DNA of 64,000 nt, taken from assembly GCF_022346545.1 (NCBI RefSeq), contig NZ_JAKRNU010000002.1:310001-374000 (forward strand), given 5' to 3'. The notes under the pieces are model-generated. The model saw only the letters and a program-made list of their open reading frames with translations, ran no database searches and was not told the DNA's origin. Positions 37,032-45,839 of the stretch are shown piece by piece. Positions within the stretch are counted from its first letter, which is position 1. Each line of letters starts with the position of its first letter. Origin of the DNA: Sporosarcina sp. ACRSM. Its GTDB lineage: Bacteria > Bacillota > Bacilli > Bacillales_A > Planococcaceae. The position numbers and the translations under genes were made by a program.

Positions 37032-38120
37032 ATGACTATTTATCGTCTTGGTGTACTAGCAGGTGATGGGATTGGTCCGGAAATTGTAAGCGCTACAGTG
37101 GAAGTATTTAAAACGGCTGCCTCCAAAGTGGGGCTTGAGATTGAGTGGATTGATTTGCCTATGGGATGGGATGGCATCAAACGACACAACGATCCTCTAC
37201 CAAAGGTAACGACAGATGCATTGGAAAACACACATGGATGGATACTCGGGCCCCATGATTCTGTCGCTTATCCGCCTGAACATCAAGGGAAACGTAACCC
37301 AAGTGGCGCACTTCGCCATACACTTGATCTGTTTGCCAATATTCGTCCAGCCAAAACAATGCCAGGTATCAAAAGCGTAGCGGGAGAAGCTGATTTGATC
37401 ATCTTCCGCGAAAATACAGAAGGGTTTTACGCAGATCGCAACATGTTTGCGGGTCACGGGGAATGGCAAATTACGGAGGATGTCGTTGTCACATCGGGTG
37501 TTTTTACAAGACAAGCCATAGAACGAATTGCTCATTCAGCTTTCAAAATGGCCATGAAGCGCCGTAAAAAAGTAACAATTGTCCATAAAGCAAATGTCCT
37601 CCATTTAAGTATGGGCTTATTTTTAAAAGTTTGCCGGGAAGTCGCTGAACAATATCCAGAAGTTGAGGTAGATGACTATCATATCGATGCAATGGCTGCC
37701 CACCTAGTTCGAAGAGCAAAAGATTTTGACGTAATTGTAACGGAAAATATGTACGGGGATATTCTTTCTGATTTAGCAGGTGAACTTGTTGGAAGTCTAG
37801 GACTAGCCCCTTCTATCAATACAAACGAAAATCTGGCCATGTCCCAGGCAGCTCATGGTTCTGCTCCGGATATTGCAGGCCTCGATATAGGAAACCCGAC
37901 AGGAATTATGCTTTCAACGGTAATGCTAATGGAATGGCTAGCCGAAAGGCATCGTGATGAACAGCTTGAAGAAGTAGGTAAATTGGTGGAACAGGGTCTG
38001 TACCAATCACTGAAAGACGGTATAAAAACAAAAGATTTAGGCGGTACTGCCTCTACATCTGAATTTGCACAGGCTATTTCGGAAAGAATCGAGAAAACGG
38101 TTATAACCCCCATAGCTTAA
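37032..38120 (+). CDS. Isocitrate/isopropylmalate dehydrogenase-family enzyme (tartrate/D-malate type)
   Basis: 362 residues. GDGIGPEIV at the N-terminus, FANIRPAKTMPG, IIFRENTEGFYAD, KANVLHLSMGLFLKVCREV, the metal-binding DVIVTENMYGDILSDLAGEL and the adenine loop AAHGSAPDIAG identify a beta-decarboxylating NAD-dependent 2-hydroxyacid dehydrogenase. It lacks the leu operon context, and the neighbours point to tartrate/D-malate or tetronate rather than leucine synthesis. AGAGAGG site before ATG. A strong terminator follows. Confidence 0.88.
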   Translation: MTIYRLGVLAGDGIGPEIVSATVEVFKTAASKVGLEIEWIDLPMGWDGIKRHNDPLPKVTTDALENTHGWILGPHDSVAYPPEHQGKRNPSGALRHTLDLFANIRPAKTMPGIKSVAGEADLIIFRENTEGFYADRNMFAGHGEWQITEDVVVTSGVFTRQAIERIAHSAFKMAMKRRKKVTIVHKANVLHLSMGLFLKVCREVAEQYPEVEVDDYHIDAMAAHLVRRAKDFDVIVTENMYGDILSDLAGELVGSLGLAPSINTNENLAMSQAAHGSAPDIAGLDIGNPTGIMLSTVMLMEWLAERHRDEQLEEVGKLVEQGLYQSLKDGIKTKDLGGTASTSEFAQAISERIEKTVITPIA

Positions 38121-38121
38121 T

Positions 38122-38169
38122 AAAAAACCGCTATGAACATTGAATGAATAATGTTCATAGCGGTTTTTT
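38122..38169 (+). terminator. Strong terminator after the dehydrogenase
   Basis: Perfect 20-bp arms (AAAAAACCGCTATGAACATT, 38122-38141, with 38150-38169) around an 8-base loop, ending in TTTTTT, 1 base after the stop codon. Confidence 0.93.
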
Positions 38170-38233
38170 CAACGTGGTCCAGCGTGTGGCAGTCTTTCTT
38201 TTTAGTTCTTATTCGAGTCCCCCAACAGTTAAA

Positions 38234-39082
38234 CTATAAATTCGTTGCGTTGAAGGTATCGCCTTCGTTGATTGTTCCTTTTTCAAAGCCTTTCGAAAAC
38301 CATCGTTTTCTTTGTTCGGAAGTTCCGTGTGTGAAACTGTCAGGGACGACACGGCCTTGAGCTTGTCTTTGAAGACGGTCATCACCGACAGCACTTGCAG
38401 CATTGATCGCTTCTTCGATATCCCCTTCATCTAGAACATTCAACTCTTTTTCATGATGTGCCCATACTCCTGCAAAATAATCGGCTTGTAATTCCAATCG
38501 GACCGAGTATTGATTGAATTCCTTTTCACTTAACTTAGAGCGGAGCGCATTCACTTTATCACTCGTTCCTAAAAGAGTTTGGACATGATGCCCCACTTCA
38601 TGGGCAATGACGTAGGCCATCGCGAAATCGCCCGGTGCCTGGAATCGATCACGAAGTTCCTCAAAGAAACTCAAATCGATATACAATTTATGATCTCCCG
38701 GGCAATAAAAAGGGCCAACTGCCGAATTGGCCGTCCCGCAAGCGGATTGAACAATGTCCGTATATAACACCAATTTTGGATTTTCGTAGGTCATCCCTTG
38801 TTCTTGAAACAATTCAGACCAAATGGCTTCCGTATCTGCAAGAACAACCGATACAAATTCAGCCATTTCTTTTTCCTCAGCCGTTTCTTCGTAAGGAACG
38901 GTGTTGCCATTCCCACCGATTTGCGAGCCATTTAACAATTCTCCCGGATCTCCTCCAAGAAATGTAAACAGCAAGATAAGGATGATTCCCCCGATCCCGC
39001 CTCCCGCAATTGCGACTCCGCCTTTCCTGTTCCCTCTTCGGTCTTCAACATTGGCACTACCTTTTCGCCCTTTCCACTCCAT
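38234..39082 (-). CDS. Neutral zinc metallopeptidase-like membrane protein, YpfJ family
   Basis: 282 residues. A short cytoplasmic head, one membrane helix (about 23-42, GGVAIAGGGIGGIILILLF) and an extracellular domain with ACGTANSAVGPFYCPGD and zinc motif AHEVGHHVQ (about 165), then ELQADYFAGVWAHH. Family YpfJ/KPN_02809, annotated as neutral zinc metallopeptidase though activity is little studied. GGAGGGA site before ATG. Monocistronic. Confidence 0.88.
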   Translation of the reverse strand: MEWKGRKGSANVEDRRGNRKGGVAIAGGGIGGIILILLFTFLGGDPGELLNGSQIGGNGNTVPYEETAEEKEMAEFVSVVLADTEAIWSELFQEQGMTYENPKLVLYTDIVQSACGTANSAVGPFYCPGDHKLYIDLSFFEELRDRFQAPGDFAMAYVIAHEVGHHVQTLLGTSDKVNALRSKLSEKEFNQYSVRLELQADYFAGVWAHHEKELNVLDEGDIEEAINAASAVGDDRLQRQAQGRVVPDSFTHGTSEQRKRWFSKGFEKGTINEGDTFNATNL

Positions 39083-39202
39083 ATAAATCCCTCCATATTA
39101 CAATACACAATAATGATTATCTTGAATGACGTCTCACTAGTTGTTGTATACCCAAATTTTCGGATGTCTAATTCATCTTGGCTCCTTGAAGATTTTCCAC
39201 CC

Positions 39203-39266
39203 CTATAGTAAAAGCCGTCCGCTTTCTTAACCTCAATGGTCAAGAAGCAGACGGCTTCTGTAAATG
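39203..39266 (-). terminator. Terminator of nadBCA; copy A of a duplicated hairpin
   Basis: AGCCGTCCGCTTTCTT (39213-39228) pairs with AAGAAGCAGACGGCT (39242-39256) and is followed by TTTT on the minus strand, 59 bases after the nadA stop. About 60 bases (39203-39266) recur almost unchanged at 44246-44307, including the loop ACCNCAATGGTC. Confidence 0.8.
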
Positions 39267-39314
39267 ATATCTCAACTTATCAGCGAATTGTTAAATATTT
39301 AGGTACTTACGTTC

Positions 39315-40424
39315 TCACGCCCGCAACAACATCCGTTCCAATGCGTTGATCGCCTCTTTTGTCGTGTCTTCGTCAACCGTAATAACATTCACTTTTTCCC
39401 CGTTCACAATACTTTCTAAACTCCATAACAAATGGGGCAAGTCAATGCGGTTCATGGTCAAACATGGGCACATGCTTGGATTCAAGGAAATAATCTGTTT
39501 ATCCGGATGGTGCTGAATAAGCCTGTTCACCAAGTTCATTTCTGTTCCGATCGCCCATTTACTACCTGATGGTGCTTTTTCAATCGTATCGATTATATAT
39601 TTAGTTGAACCGTTGTCGTCAGCCAATGCGACGACTTCACGGGAACATTCTGGATGAACGATAATTTGCATATCCGGGTGCTGTTGACGGATGTCCACAA
39701 TATTCTTCACCGTGAAGTTTTCATGGACGGAACAATGGCCTTTCCATAAAATCACTTTGACGTCTTCCAGCGCCCCTTCATAGACAAGCTTATCCTGAAT
39801 AGGATCCCAAACAGCCATCTGTTCAAGTGGAATGCCGATATCGAATGCCGTATTGCGACCAAGATGTTGATCTGGCAAAAACAGAATCCGCTCTTTTTGC
39901 GTGAATGCCCATTTGACCATCGCATGCGCATTCGATGACGTCACCGTCGCTCCGCCGTTTATCCCGACGAACGCTTTGATGGCCGCCGTTGAGTTGACAT
40001 ATGTGAGCGGCACAATTGTTTCGTCAAACATTTCCATAAGTGCATCCCATGCTCGATCCGTCTGAAAAATGTCCGCCATATCGGCCATCGAACAGCCTGC
40101 ACGCATATCTGGCAAATACACTTTTTGCCGATCATTCGTTAAAATATCTGCAGTTTCCGCCATGAAGTGGACACCACAGAAAACGATATGCTCGGCCTTT
40201 TCATTCGCTGCACAAAGTTGAGCGAGTTGTAACGAGTCGCCGGTCGCATCGGCAAATTGGATGACTTCATCTTTCTGATAGTGATGCCCGGGGATGAATA
40301 GCTTTTCCCCAAGCTGCTCTTTAATTTCCCGAATACGCGCTTCCATTTGCTCACGTATGAGCTGCCTGTAATGCTCCGGCAATGTACCACTCTTATTTTC
40401 TTCAAAATACTGTAAAATAGACAT
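39315..40424 (-). CDS. nadA: Quinolinate synthase A
   Basis: 369 residues, the long Gram-positive NadA type. Condenses iminoaspartate with dihydroxyacetone phosphate to quinolinate using a [4Fe-4S] cluster. Visible: [12 protein letters not shown] (about 43), [12 protein letters not shown] (cluster Cys about 110), [10 protein letters not shown] (about 255) and [14 protein letters not shown] (about 318). Third gene of nadB-nadC-nadA, 13 bases after nadC. Confidence 0.96.
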   Translation of the reverse strand: MSILQYFEENKSGTLPEHYRQLIREQMEARIREIKEQLGEKLFIPGHHYQKDEVIQFADATGDSLQLAQLCAANEKAEHIVFCGVHFMAETADILTNDRQKVYLPDMRAGCSMADMADIFQTDRAWDALMEMFDETIVPLTYVNSTAAIKAFVGINGGATVTSSNAHAMVKWAFTQKERILFLPDQHLGRNTAFDIGIPLEQMAVWDPIQDKLVYEGALEDVKVILWKGHCSVHENFTVKNIVDIRQQHPDMQIIVHPECSREVVALADDNGSTKYIIDTIEKAPSGSKWAIGTEMNLVNRLIQHHPDKQIISLNPSMCPCLTMNRIDLPHLLWSLESIVNGEKVNVITVDEDTTKEAINALERMLLRA

Positions 40425-40437
40425 GCAGACCCCTCCA

Positions 40438-41280
40438 TTATGATTCGCTAACCTTTACAAGGGCGCTGATATCAAGCGCCTTCACAGAATGTGTCAAGTA
40501 ACCAAGCGAAATATAGTCGACACCCGCTTCCGCATAGGCACGGATCGTCTCATTCGTAATCATGCCGGATGCCTCGGTAATGATCGTATCCGGAACAATT
40601 TGCCGCCACTCCTTGATTGTTTCAGGCGTACAATTGTCGAACATGATGATATCGGCATTTGCAGCAATCGCTTGTTGCAACTGCTCAAACGTTTCAATTT
40701 CCACTTCAATTTTAACGGTATGTCCGAGCGCCGCCCGTACCTTTTCAACCGCTTTTGAGATAGAGCCTGCAAAAGCGAGATGATTATCCTTTAACATCAC
40801 CGCGTCATATAAGCCATTGCGGTGATTAACACCACCACCAGTACGAACGGCATATTTGTCGAGCATGCGCAAACCTGGAGCCGTCTTCCTCGTATCGCAC
40901 ACTTTCGTTCGGGTTCCTTCGATTTTTTGCACTACACGATTTGTCTCCGTTGCAATACCGCTCATCCGTTGAATCAAATTCAAAATCACACGTTCACTTT
41001 TCAATAGACTGCAAACCGATCCTGTCGCCGTTGCAATCAAGGTACCTCTTTTAATCTTTCCGCCATCTTCTATGTGACAGACAACTTTAGTGGATGAATC
41101 AACGACATATAGCCCTTCTTCAATCACTTTCCTGCCACAAAAAACACCTTCCTTTTTAGCGACAATCTGCAATTCCCCCGTTACTTCCTTGGGAAATAAA
41201 AAGTCGCTCGATATATCATTGTCACCGATATCCTCTATGTAAAACTGCTCAAGCATGGACTTCAACTTGATCGTATTCAC
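40438..41280 (-). CDS. nadC: Nicotinate-nucleotide pyrophosphorylase (carboxylating)
   Basis: 280 residues. Converts quinolinate and PRPP to nicotinate mononucleotide. [30 protein letters not shown] (about 137-155), [20 protein letters not shown] and [25 protein letters not shown] are the family's conserved segments. The start is GTG 41280 inside the end of nadB (32-base overlap), with GAGGGA 8 bases upstream; the N-terminus then matches known NadC proteins. Confidence 0.95.
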   Translation of the reverse strand: MNTIKLKSMLEQFYIEDIGDNDISSDFLFPKEVTGELQIVAKKEGVFCGRKVIEEGLYVVDSSTKVVCHIEDGGKIKRGTLIATATGSVCSLLKSERVILNLIQRMSGIATETNRVVQKIEGTRTKVCDTRKTAPGLRMLDKYAVRTGGGVNHRNGLYDAVMLKDNHLAFAGSISKAVEKVRAALGHTVKIEVEIETFEQLQQAIAANADIIMFDNCTPETIKEWRQIVPDTIITEASGMITNETIRAYAEAGVDYISLGYLTHSVKALDISALVKVSES

Positions 41281-42841
41281 AATGCCGTTCCCTCATTTCT
41301 ATTCCCTTTTTTGATTGGACAATATGAATTTTCCCCAAACGCTCATCTTCCTCCGGGAAGTCTTCCCGCTTATGCGCTCCCCTACTTTCCTCACGCAACA
41401 AAGCCGCATGGGCAATCAGTTTTGCCGTTTGAACCATGAACAACAATTGAATGTCCTCGCTGCTACTCTCGTCTAAAGAACAATCCATACGCCTAACAGA
41501 GTCATAGTCGTTTAACCATGCTCTCAACTGTTCAAGCTCCGACTGACAGCGGATGATTCCCGCATACGCCATCATTTTTCCCCTTAGTTGCTGTTTATCA
41601 GGTAATGAATAGTTGGTGATAGCTGTCCGCTTTGTCAAATCGATTTTCATCGGTTCCGGCTGACTGTGCAGCATTTGTTCATTTAAATAAGCTGCCAGTT
41701 TCTTGCCGTAGTGTAGCCCCTCCAATAAGGAATTGCTCGCAAGGCGATTGGCACCGTGGACGCCTGTTGCCGCCGTTTCACCAATTGCATATAAGCCTTC
41801 AACGGAAGTGCGACCAACCGTATCAACTGCAATGCCCCCCATTAAAAAATGGCACCCAGGAGCCACAGGAATTTTGCCATCTTCAATCGAGATCGCTTGT
41901 GCTTGACAAATGGCCGTAATCGTCGGGAATTTCTCTTCAAATGCATTAATCATCGAAATATCCAGATAGACATCTCTCCCCATTGATTTTTTCCTAAATA
42001 TTTCCCCTGCAACAATATGGCGCGGTGCCAAATCGCCAAGCGGATGCACGTCTTCCATAATTGCGTTACCCTGAGCGTCAACTAGTCTTGCACCTTCTCC
42101 CCTAACCGCTTCAGAAATCAATCCCGCAGTTTGTCCATTGACATACAGTAAAGTCGGATGAAATTGGATAAATTCCATATCTACAATTTCCGCACCTACC
42201 TGGTATGCAAGTGCGATTCCATCCCCCGTGATGGAGGGATCGTTTGAGGTAAACGAGTACAAACCGCCTACACCGCCAGTGGCTAACACAACATGGTCAC
42301 TCCAATAGACCTCGTTATTGCCAAAATTATCTTTCACCTTCACGCCAATGCACTTTTTCGTTAACGGATGAATGACCAACTCATAGACCAGCCGATTTTC
42401 CAACACATCAATGTGGGAACTGAGCGTTGTCATTAGATGATCTATGACATGTTTTCCCGTTGCATCTCCGCCGCAATGCACAATTCGGTTTTGACTATGC
42501 GCACCTTCCATCCCTAAGGAAAATTGTCCAGTAGGATTTTCGTCAAATCGGAGTCCACTTTGCGTCAACTCATTAATGAGCGAAGGTCCCTTTTCTACAA
42601 GATCACGGACTTCTTTTTCATTATGAAAATCACATCCTGCATGAATCGTATCCTCATAATGCAGGGATGGTGCGTCGTTTCCTCCAATAGCTGCAGCAAT
42701 ACCTCCCTGTGCACGATACGAATTGCTGGAACGTAAACTAGATTTTGTAATGAGAAGTACGGGAAACCGAGTGCTGAGATGAGTGGCGAGCTGCAGTGCG
42801 GCAATGCCGCTTCCAACGATAATGCACCGATATGTTTTCAA
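41249..42841 (-). CDS. nadB: L-aspartate oxidase
   Basis: 530-residue FAD enzyme oxidising aspartate to iminoaspartate. FAD motif IIVGSGIAALQLATHL at the N-terminus, SNSYRAQGGIAAAIGG, HCGGDATGKHVIDHL, HPTLL, GEGARLVD, MGGIAVDTVGRTSVEGLYAIGE and NRLASNSLLEGL are all typical. TTG 42841 is chosen because AGGAGG lies 6 bases upstream; the open frame continues to 42979 into repeat copy 2 but has no homologous look. First gene of the nad operon, divergent from the cysteine desulfurase gene. Confidence 0.95.
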   Translation of the reverse strand: MKTYRCIIVGSGIAALQLATHLSTRFPVLLITKSSLRSSNSYRAQGGIAAAIGGNDAPSLHYEDTIHAGCDFHNEKEVRDLVEKGPSLINELTQSGLRFDENPTGQFSLGMEGAHSQNRIVHCGGDATGKHVIDHLMTTLSSHIDVLENRLVYELVIHPLTKKCIGVKVKDNFGNNEVYWSDHVVLATGGVGGLYSFTSNDPSITGDGIALAYQVGAEIVDMEFIQFHPTLLYVNGQTAGLISEAVRGEGARLVDAQGNAIMEDVHPLGDLAPRHIVAGEIFRKKSMGRDVYLDISMINAFEEKFPTITAICQAQAISIEDGKIPVAPGCHFLMGGIAVDTVGRTSVEGLYAIGETAATGVHGANRLASNSLLEGLHYGKKLAAYLNEQMLHSQPEPMKIDLTKRTAITNYSLPDKQQLRGKMMAYAGIIRCQSELEQLRAWLNDYDSVRRMDCSLDESSSEDIQLLFMVQTAKLIAHAALLREESRGAHKREDFPEEDERLGKIHIVQSKKGIEMRERHCEYDQVEVHA

Positions 42842-42922
42842 AGGTATCCTCCTTAGCTTCATGGTTGTCTTGACACCTATCTTTACATAAAACTTAAAAT
42901 ATGACAAGATAGATTTACATTT

Positions 42923-43050
42923 TTTATCTTCATTCAGCAAAGCCCGCTGAATGAAGATAAAGCCTCCGGCGGATGTCACAGATTTTGAAAGGAGTTAATT
43001 GAGCTTTCTCAATTCAAAATCTGGACGCAATTACGCCGAGGCGTAATTGA
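42923..43050 (+). repeat. Structured palindromic repeat, copy 2 (short form)
   Basis: 128 bases filling most of the nadB/nifS divergent gap. A perfect 16-bp hairpin TTTATCTTCATTCAGC (42923-42938) / 42946-42961 replaces the multi-hairpin domain of copy 1. Then the shared linker AGCCTCCGGCGGATGTCA, stem CAGATTTTGAA (42979-42989) / 43013-43023 with inner ATTGAG/CTCAAT, and CAATTACGCC/GGCGTAATTG up to 43049. It abuts the nifS ribosome binding site. Confidence 0.8.
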
Positions 43051-43065
43051 TTGGAGGAAAAAATC

Positions 43066-44220
43066 ATGCATTATTTTGATTATGCGGCATCGACACCGCT
43101 TCATCCTAAGGCTTCCCATGTATTCGCTACGCTTTCGGAACAATGTTATGGGAATACAAGTAGTTTGCATGATGTGGGAGGAGAGGCTCAAAATATGCTG
43201 GCACTTTGTCGCCAAGAATTTGCCGATCTGCTTGGGGTACAAACAGCGGGCGTGTATTTCACTTCTGGGGGAACCGAAAGCAACTTGCTGTCCATCATTT
43301 CGCTTGCAAAAGCGAATCGTCATCGTGGCAAACACATTGTTACAACAGCGGGGGAACATCCTTCCATTGATTCAGCATTGAAATATTTACAGCAAGATGG
43401 CTTCACTGTCACAGTAGTGCCATTCGATCCATCCGGTCAGGTCAATCTTCAGCTTTTCCAAAGGGCGCTGCGAGAAGATACGATTTTAGCGAGTGTCCAG
43501 CATATTAACCCGGAAATCGGAGTGATCCAACCGCTGGAGGAAATCGCGAAATTGCTGAAAGGTCGCCAGATTCTTTTGCATAGCGACTGCGTCCAATCTT
43601 TTGGGAAGATGGACTTGAAACCAATAGCAAAAATCGTCGATAGCTTAACCGTATCCGGCCATAAAGTGTACGGACCCAAAGGAGTCGGTGCCGCCTACAT
43701 CCATCCACGTCACCGAATTATTCCCGTCTTTCCCGGCTTTGTGCATGAAGCAGGCTTCAGAGGGGGCACGGTAAACGTTCCTGGTCTTGCGTCCTTTGTA
43801 ACCGCCGCTACATTATGTGCAGAGAATAGTTACGATACCGAAAAATATAAAGCACTCCGTTCCATTTTTTTGGATGAGTTGAACAAGTACCCTGAACTGT
43901 TCACTGTCTATGAAGCAAGTACGGCGGAAACACAACTTCCTCAAATCATCGGGCTCGGCGTGAACAATGTGGAAGGCCAGCTCATGATGCTGGAATTAAA
44001 TCGCCACGGCTTCGCAATTTCTACAGGCAGCGCATGCCAAGTCGGACAACAGCATTCAGCGAAAGCAATGCTCGCATTACAAGTCGACCCCCAACGAGCG
44101 AAAGAATTTATTCGCATTTCATTTGGCCAAAGCACAACGATGGTAAGCGTCCAGCAGTTAGTCGATCAATTAATACAAATTGCACAGCAAGTCTGCCCCG
44201 TAAAAATGATAAAATTGTAA
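43066..44220 (+). CDS. nifS: Cysteine desulfurase, NifS-type (NAD-synthesis partner)
   Basis: 384-residue PLP enzyme. YFDYAASTPLHP at the N-terminus, TSGGTESNLLSI, AGEHPSID, SDCVQSFGK and SGHKVYGPKGVGA with the PLP lysine (about 200), and GSACQVGQ with the catalytic cysteine. Divergent from nadBCA, as in B. subtilis, where this NifS supplies sulfur for the NadA cluster. ATG 43066 follows TTGGAGGA. The NadR (YrxA) repressor gene that follows nifS in Bacillus is absent here. Confidence 0.93.
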   Translation: MHYFDYAASTPLHPKASHVFATLSEQCYGNTSSLHDVGGEAQNMLALCRQEFADLLGVQTAGVYFTSGGTESNLLSIISLAKANRHRGKHIVTTAGEHPSIDSALKYLQQDGFTVTVVPFDPSGQVNLQLFQRALREDTILASVQHINPEIGVIQPLEEIAKLLKGRQILLHSDCVQSFGKMDLKPIAKIVDSLTVSGHKVYGPKGVGAAYIHPRHRIIPVFPGFVHEAGFRGGTVNVPGLASFVTAATLCAENSYDTEKYKALRSIFLDELNKYPELFTVYEASTAETQLPQIIGLGVNNVEGQLMMLELNRHGFAISTGSACQVGQQHSAKAMLALQVDPQRAKEFIRISFGQSTTMVSVQQLVDQLIQIAQQVCPVKMIKL

Positions 44221-44245
44221 CCGGTGTCGCAACAGCATTCCTAAG

Positions 44246-44307
44246 CTATAGGAAAAGCCGTCCACTTCCTAACCACAATGGTCAAAAAGCGGACGGCTTC
44301 TGTAAAT
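44246..44307. terminator. Bidirectional terminator nifS/gabD; copy B of a duplicated hairpin
   Basis: AAGCCGTCC (44255-44263) and GGACGGCTT (44291-44299) with further inner pairing form a hairpin between convergent nifS and gabD. The 60-base block is nearly identical to 39203-39266. Confidence 0.8.
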
Positions 44308-44333
44308 AATGTTTTGTTTTCAACACAAGATAA

Positions 44334-45743
44334 TTATTCAGTTAAATTTCCAATCGACAAATACTTCGTCTCCAAATAAGGCTCAATGCCTTCGATGCCG
44401 CCTTCACGGCCAATTCCACTTTCCTTCATCCCGCCAAACGGGGCATGTGCGGCGGATGGAGCACCGTCATTCCAACCGATGATGCCGAAGTCCAGATTGT
44501 CATGTAAGTACGTTCCAGTCCGATAATCATTCGTAAAGAAATAGGCTGCCAAGCCATATGGCGTATTATTCGCGATTTCAACCGCCTCTTCAAGTGTCTT
44601 GAAGCTGGTGATCGGTGCAATCGGGCCGAATGTTTCCTCCTGCATGATTTCCATGCTTGCATCGACATTTTTCAAGACGGTCGGCTGGACAAAGAAATAC
44701 CCTTTTTCCCGATCGGCTTCATATTCGTTCCCAGTTAGCACTTCCGCCCCCTTGTCAATCGCATCTTGTACTTGAGCGACAATTTTGTCATACCCTTTTT
44801 CATTGATTACCGGTCCTACATCTGTAGATTCATCCAATCCGTTTCCGACCTTCAGCTTGGAAACGGCCACTGTAAACTTCTCCGCAAAGGTATCCACGAC
44901 ATTTTCATGCACAAGAATGCGGTTGACGCAGACACAAGTTTGGCCCGCATTTCTAAATTTGGATATGATCGTTTGAGCAACAGCCCAATCAAGATCAGCG
45001 TCTTCCGCAATGATCAGTGGAGCGTGCCCGCCTAATTCCATCGTCACATGTTTTATCGTATCAGCGCTACCTTTGATCAGCTCTTTCCCGACAGGAGTAG
45101 AACCTGTAAATGTAATTTTCCGCACAAATGGACTTTCCGTGAATAATCTCCCGACGATAGACCCTTTCCCATTCACATATTGGATGGCGTCTTTTGGAAT
45201 GCCCACTTCATGCGCCAGGTCTACAAGTGTCATTGTCGTTAACGGCGTTTCTTCTGCCGCTTTTACGATGAATGTACAACCGGCAGCCAACGCAGGAGCC
45301 GCCTTTCGAGTCATCATCGCTGCCGGGAAATTCCAAGGTGTGATGGCCGCAACTAAGCCGATCGGTTGACGGCTCACAACAATTCGTTTCGTTTCGGAAG
45401 ATGCCGGAATGGTCCGTCCATAAATGCGGATCGCTTCTTCCGCATACCAATCGATATAACTCGTTGCATAGTCCACCTCGCCCAATGATTCACGCAAAGG
45501 CTTTCCGTTTTCCATCGTCATCACTTTTGCGATTTCTTCTTTCTTGTCTTGAATCTTCCGGGACCAAGCCTTCAACAGACGTGAACGCTCATGTGCATGG
45601 ACTTTTGCCCATGTTTTGAAACCTTTGTGCCCCTTCTCCAGCGCCGCGTTAATTTCTTCTTCCGTGTGTCTCGTGATCTCTTGGATGAGCTCACCTGTAG
45701 CCGGATTATTTACTGTAAAAGCCGTTTTAAAAGTTGTTGACAT
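44334..45743 (-). CDS. gabD: NAD(P)-dependent succinate-semialdehyde dehydrogenase
   Basis: 469 residues. [51 protein letters not shown] with the general-base Glu (about 250) and [14 protein letters not shown] with catalytic Cys (about 285) define the GabD class of aldehyde dehydrogenases. It lies 96 bases downstream of gabT and oxidises the semialdehyde that GabT makes. AAAGGAG site before ATG. Confidence 0.93.
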   Translation of the reverse strand: MSTTFKTAFTVNNPATGELIQEITRHTEEEINAALEKGHKGFKTWAKVHAHERSRLLKAWSRKIQDKKEEIAKVMTMENGKPLRESLGEVDYATSYIDWYAEEAIRIYGRTIPASSETKRIVVSRQPIGLVAAITPWNFPAAMMTRKAAPALAAGCTFIVKAAEETPLTTMTLVDLAHEVGIPKDAIQYVNGKGSIVGRLFTESPFVRKITFTGSTPVGKELIKGSADTIKHVTMELGGHAPLIIAEDADLDWAVAQTIISKFRNAGQTCVCVNRILVHENVVDTFAEKFTVAVSKLKVGNGLDESTDVGPVINEKGYDKIVAQVQDAIDKGAEVLTGNEYEADREKGYFFVQPTVLKNVDASMEIMQEETFGPIAPITSFKTLEEAVEIANNTPYGLAAYFFTNDYRTGTYLHDNLDFGIIGWNDGAPSAAHAPFGGMKESGIGREGGIEGIEPYLETKYLSIGNLTE

Positions 45744-45839
45744 TTGGTAACACTCCTTTAATCGTTTGATGTTAGTCGTGCCTTATCTTAAAGGTGCCAT
45801 AAAATTTAGCAAATAACTAGTAGAAGGCCTGAACGTACT

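Noticed and set aside
38209..38430. Antisense and opposite-strand open frames across real genes
   Set aside because: These and many similar frames lie on or opposite well-recognised genes, without ribosome binding sites or homologous sequence.
42842..42979. 46-residue N-terminal extension of L-aspartate oxidase
   Set aside because: TTG 42841 has a near-perfect ribosome binding site and the FAD motif follows at once; the extension reads back into repeat copy 2.
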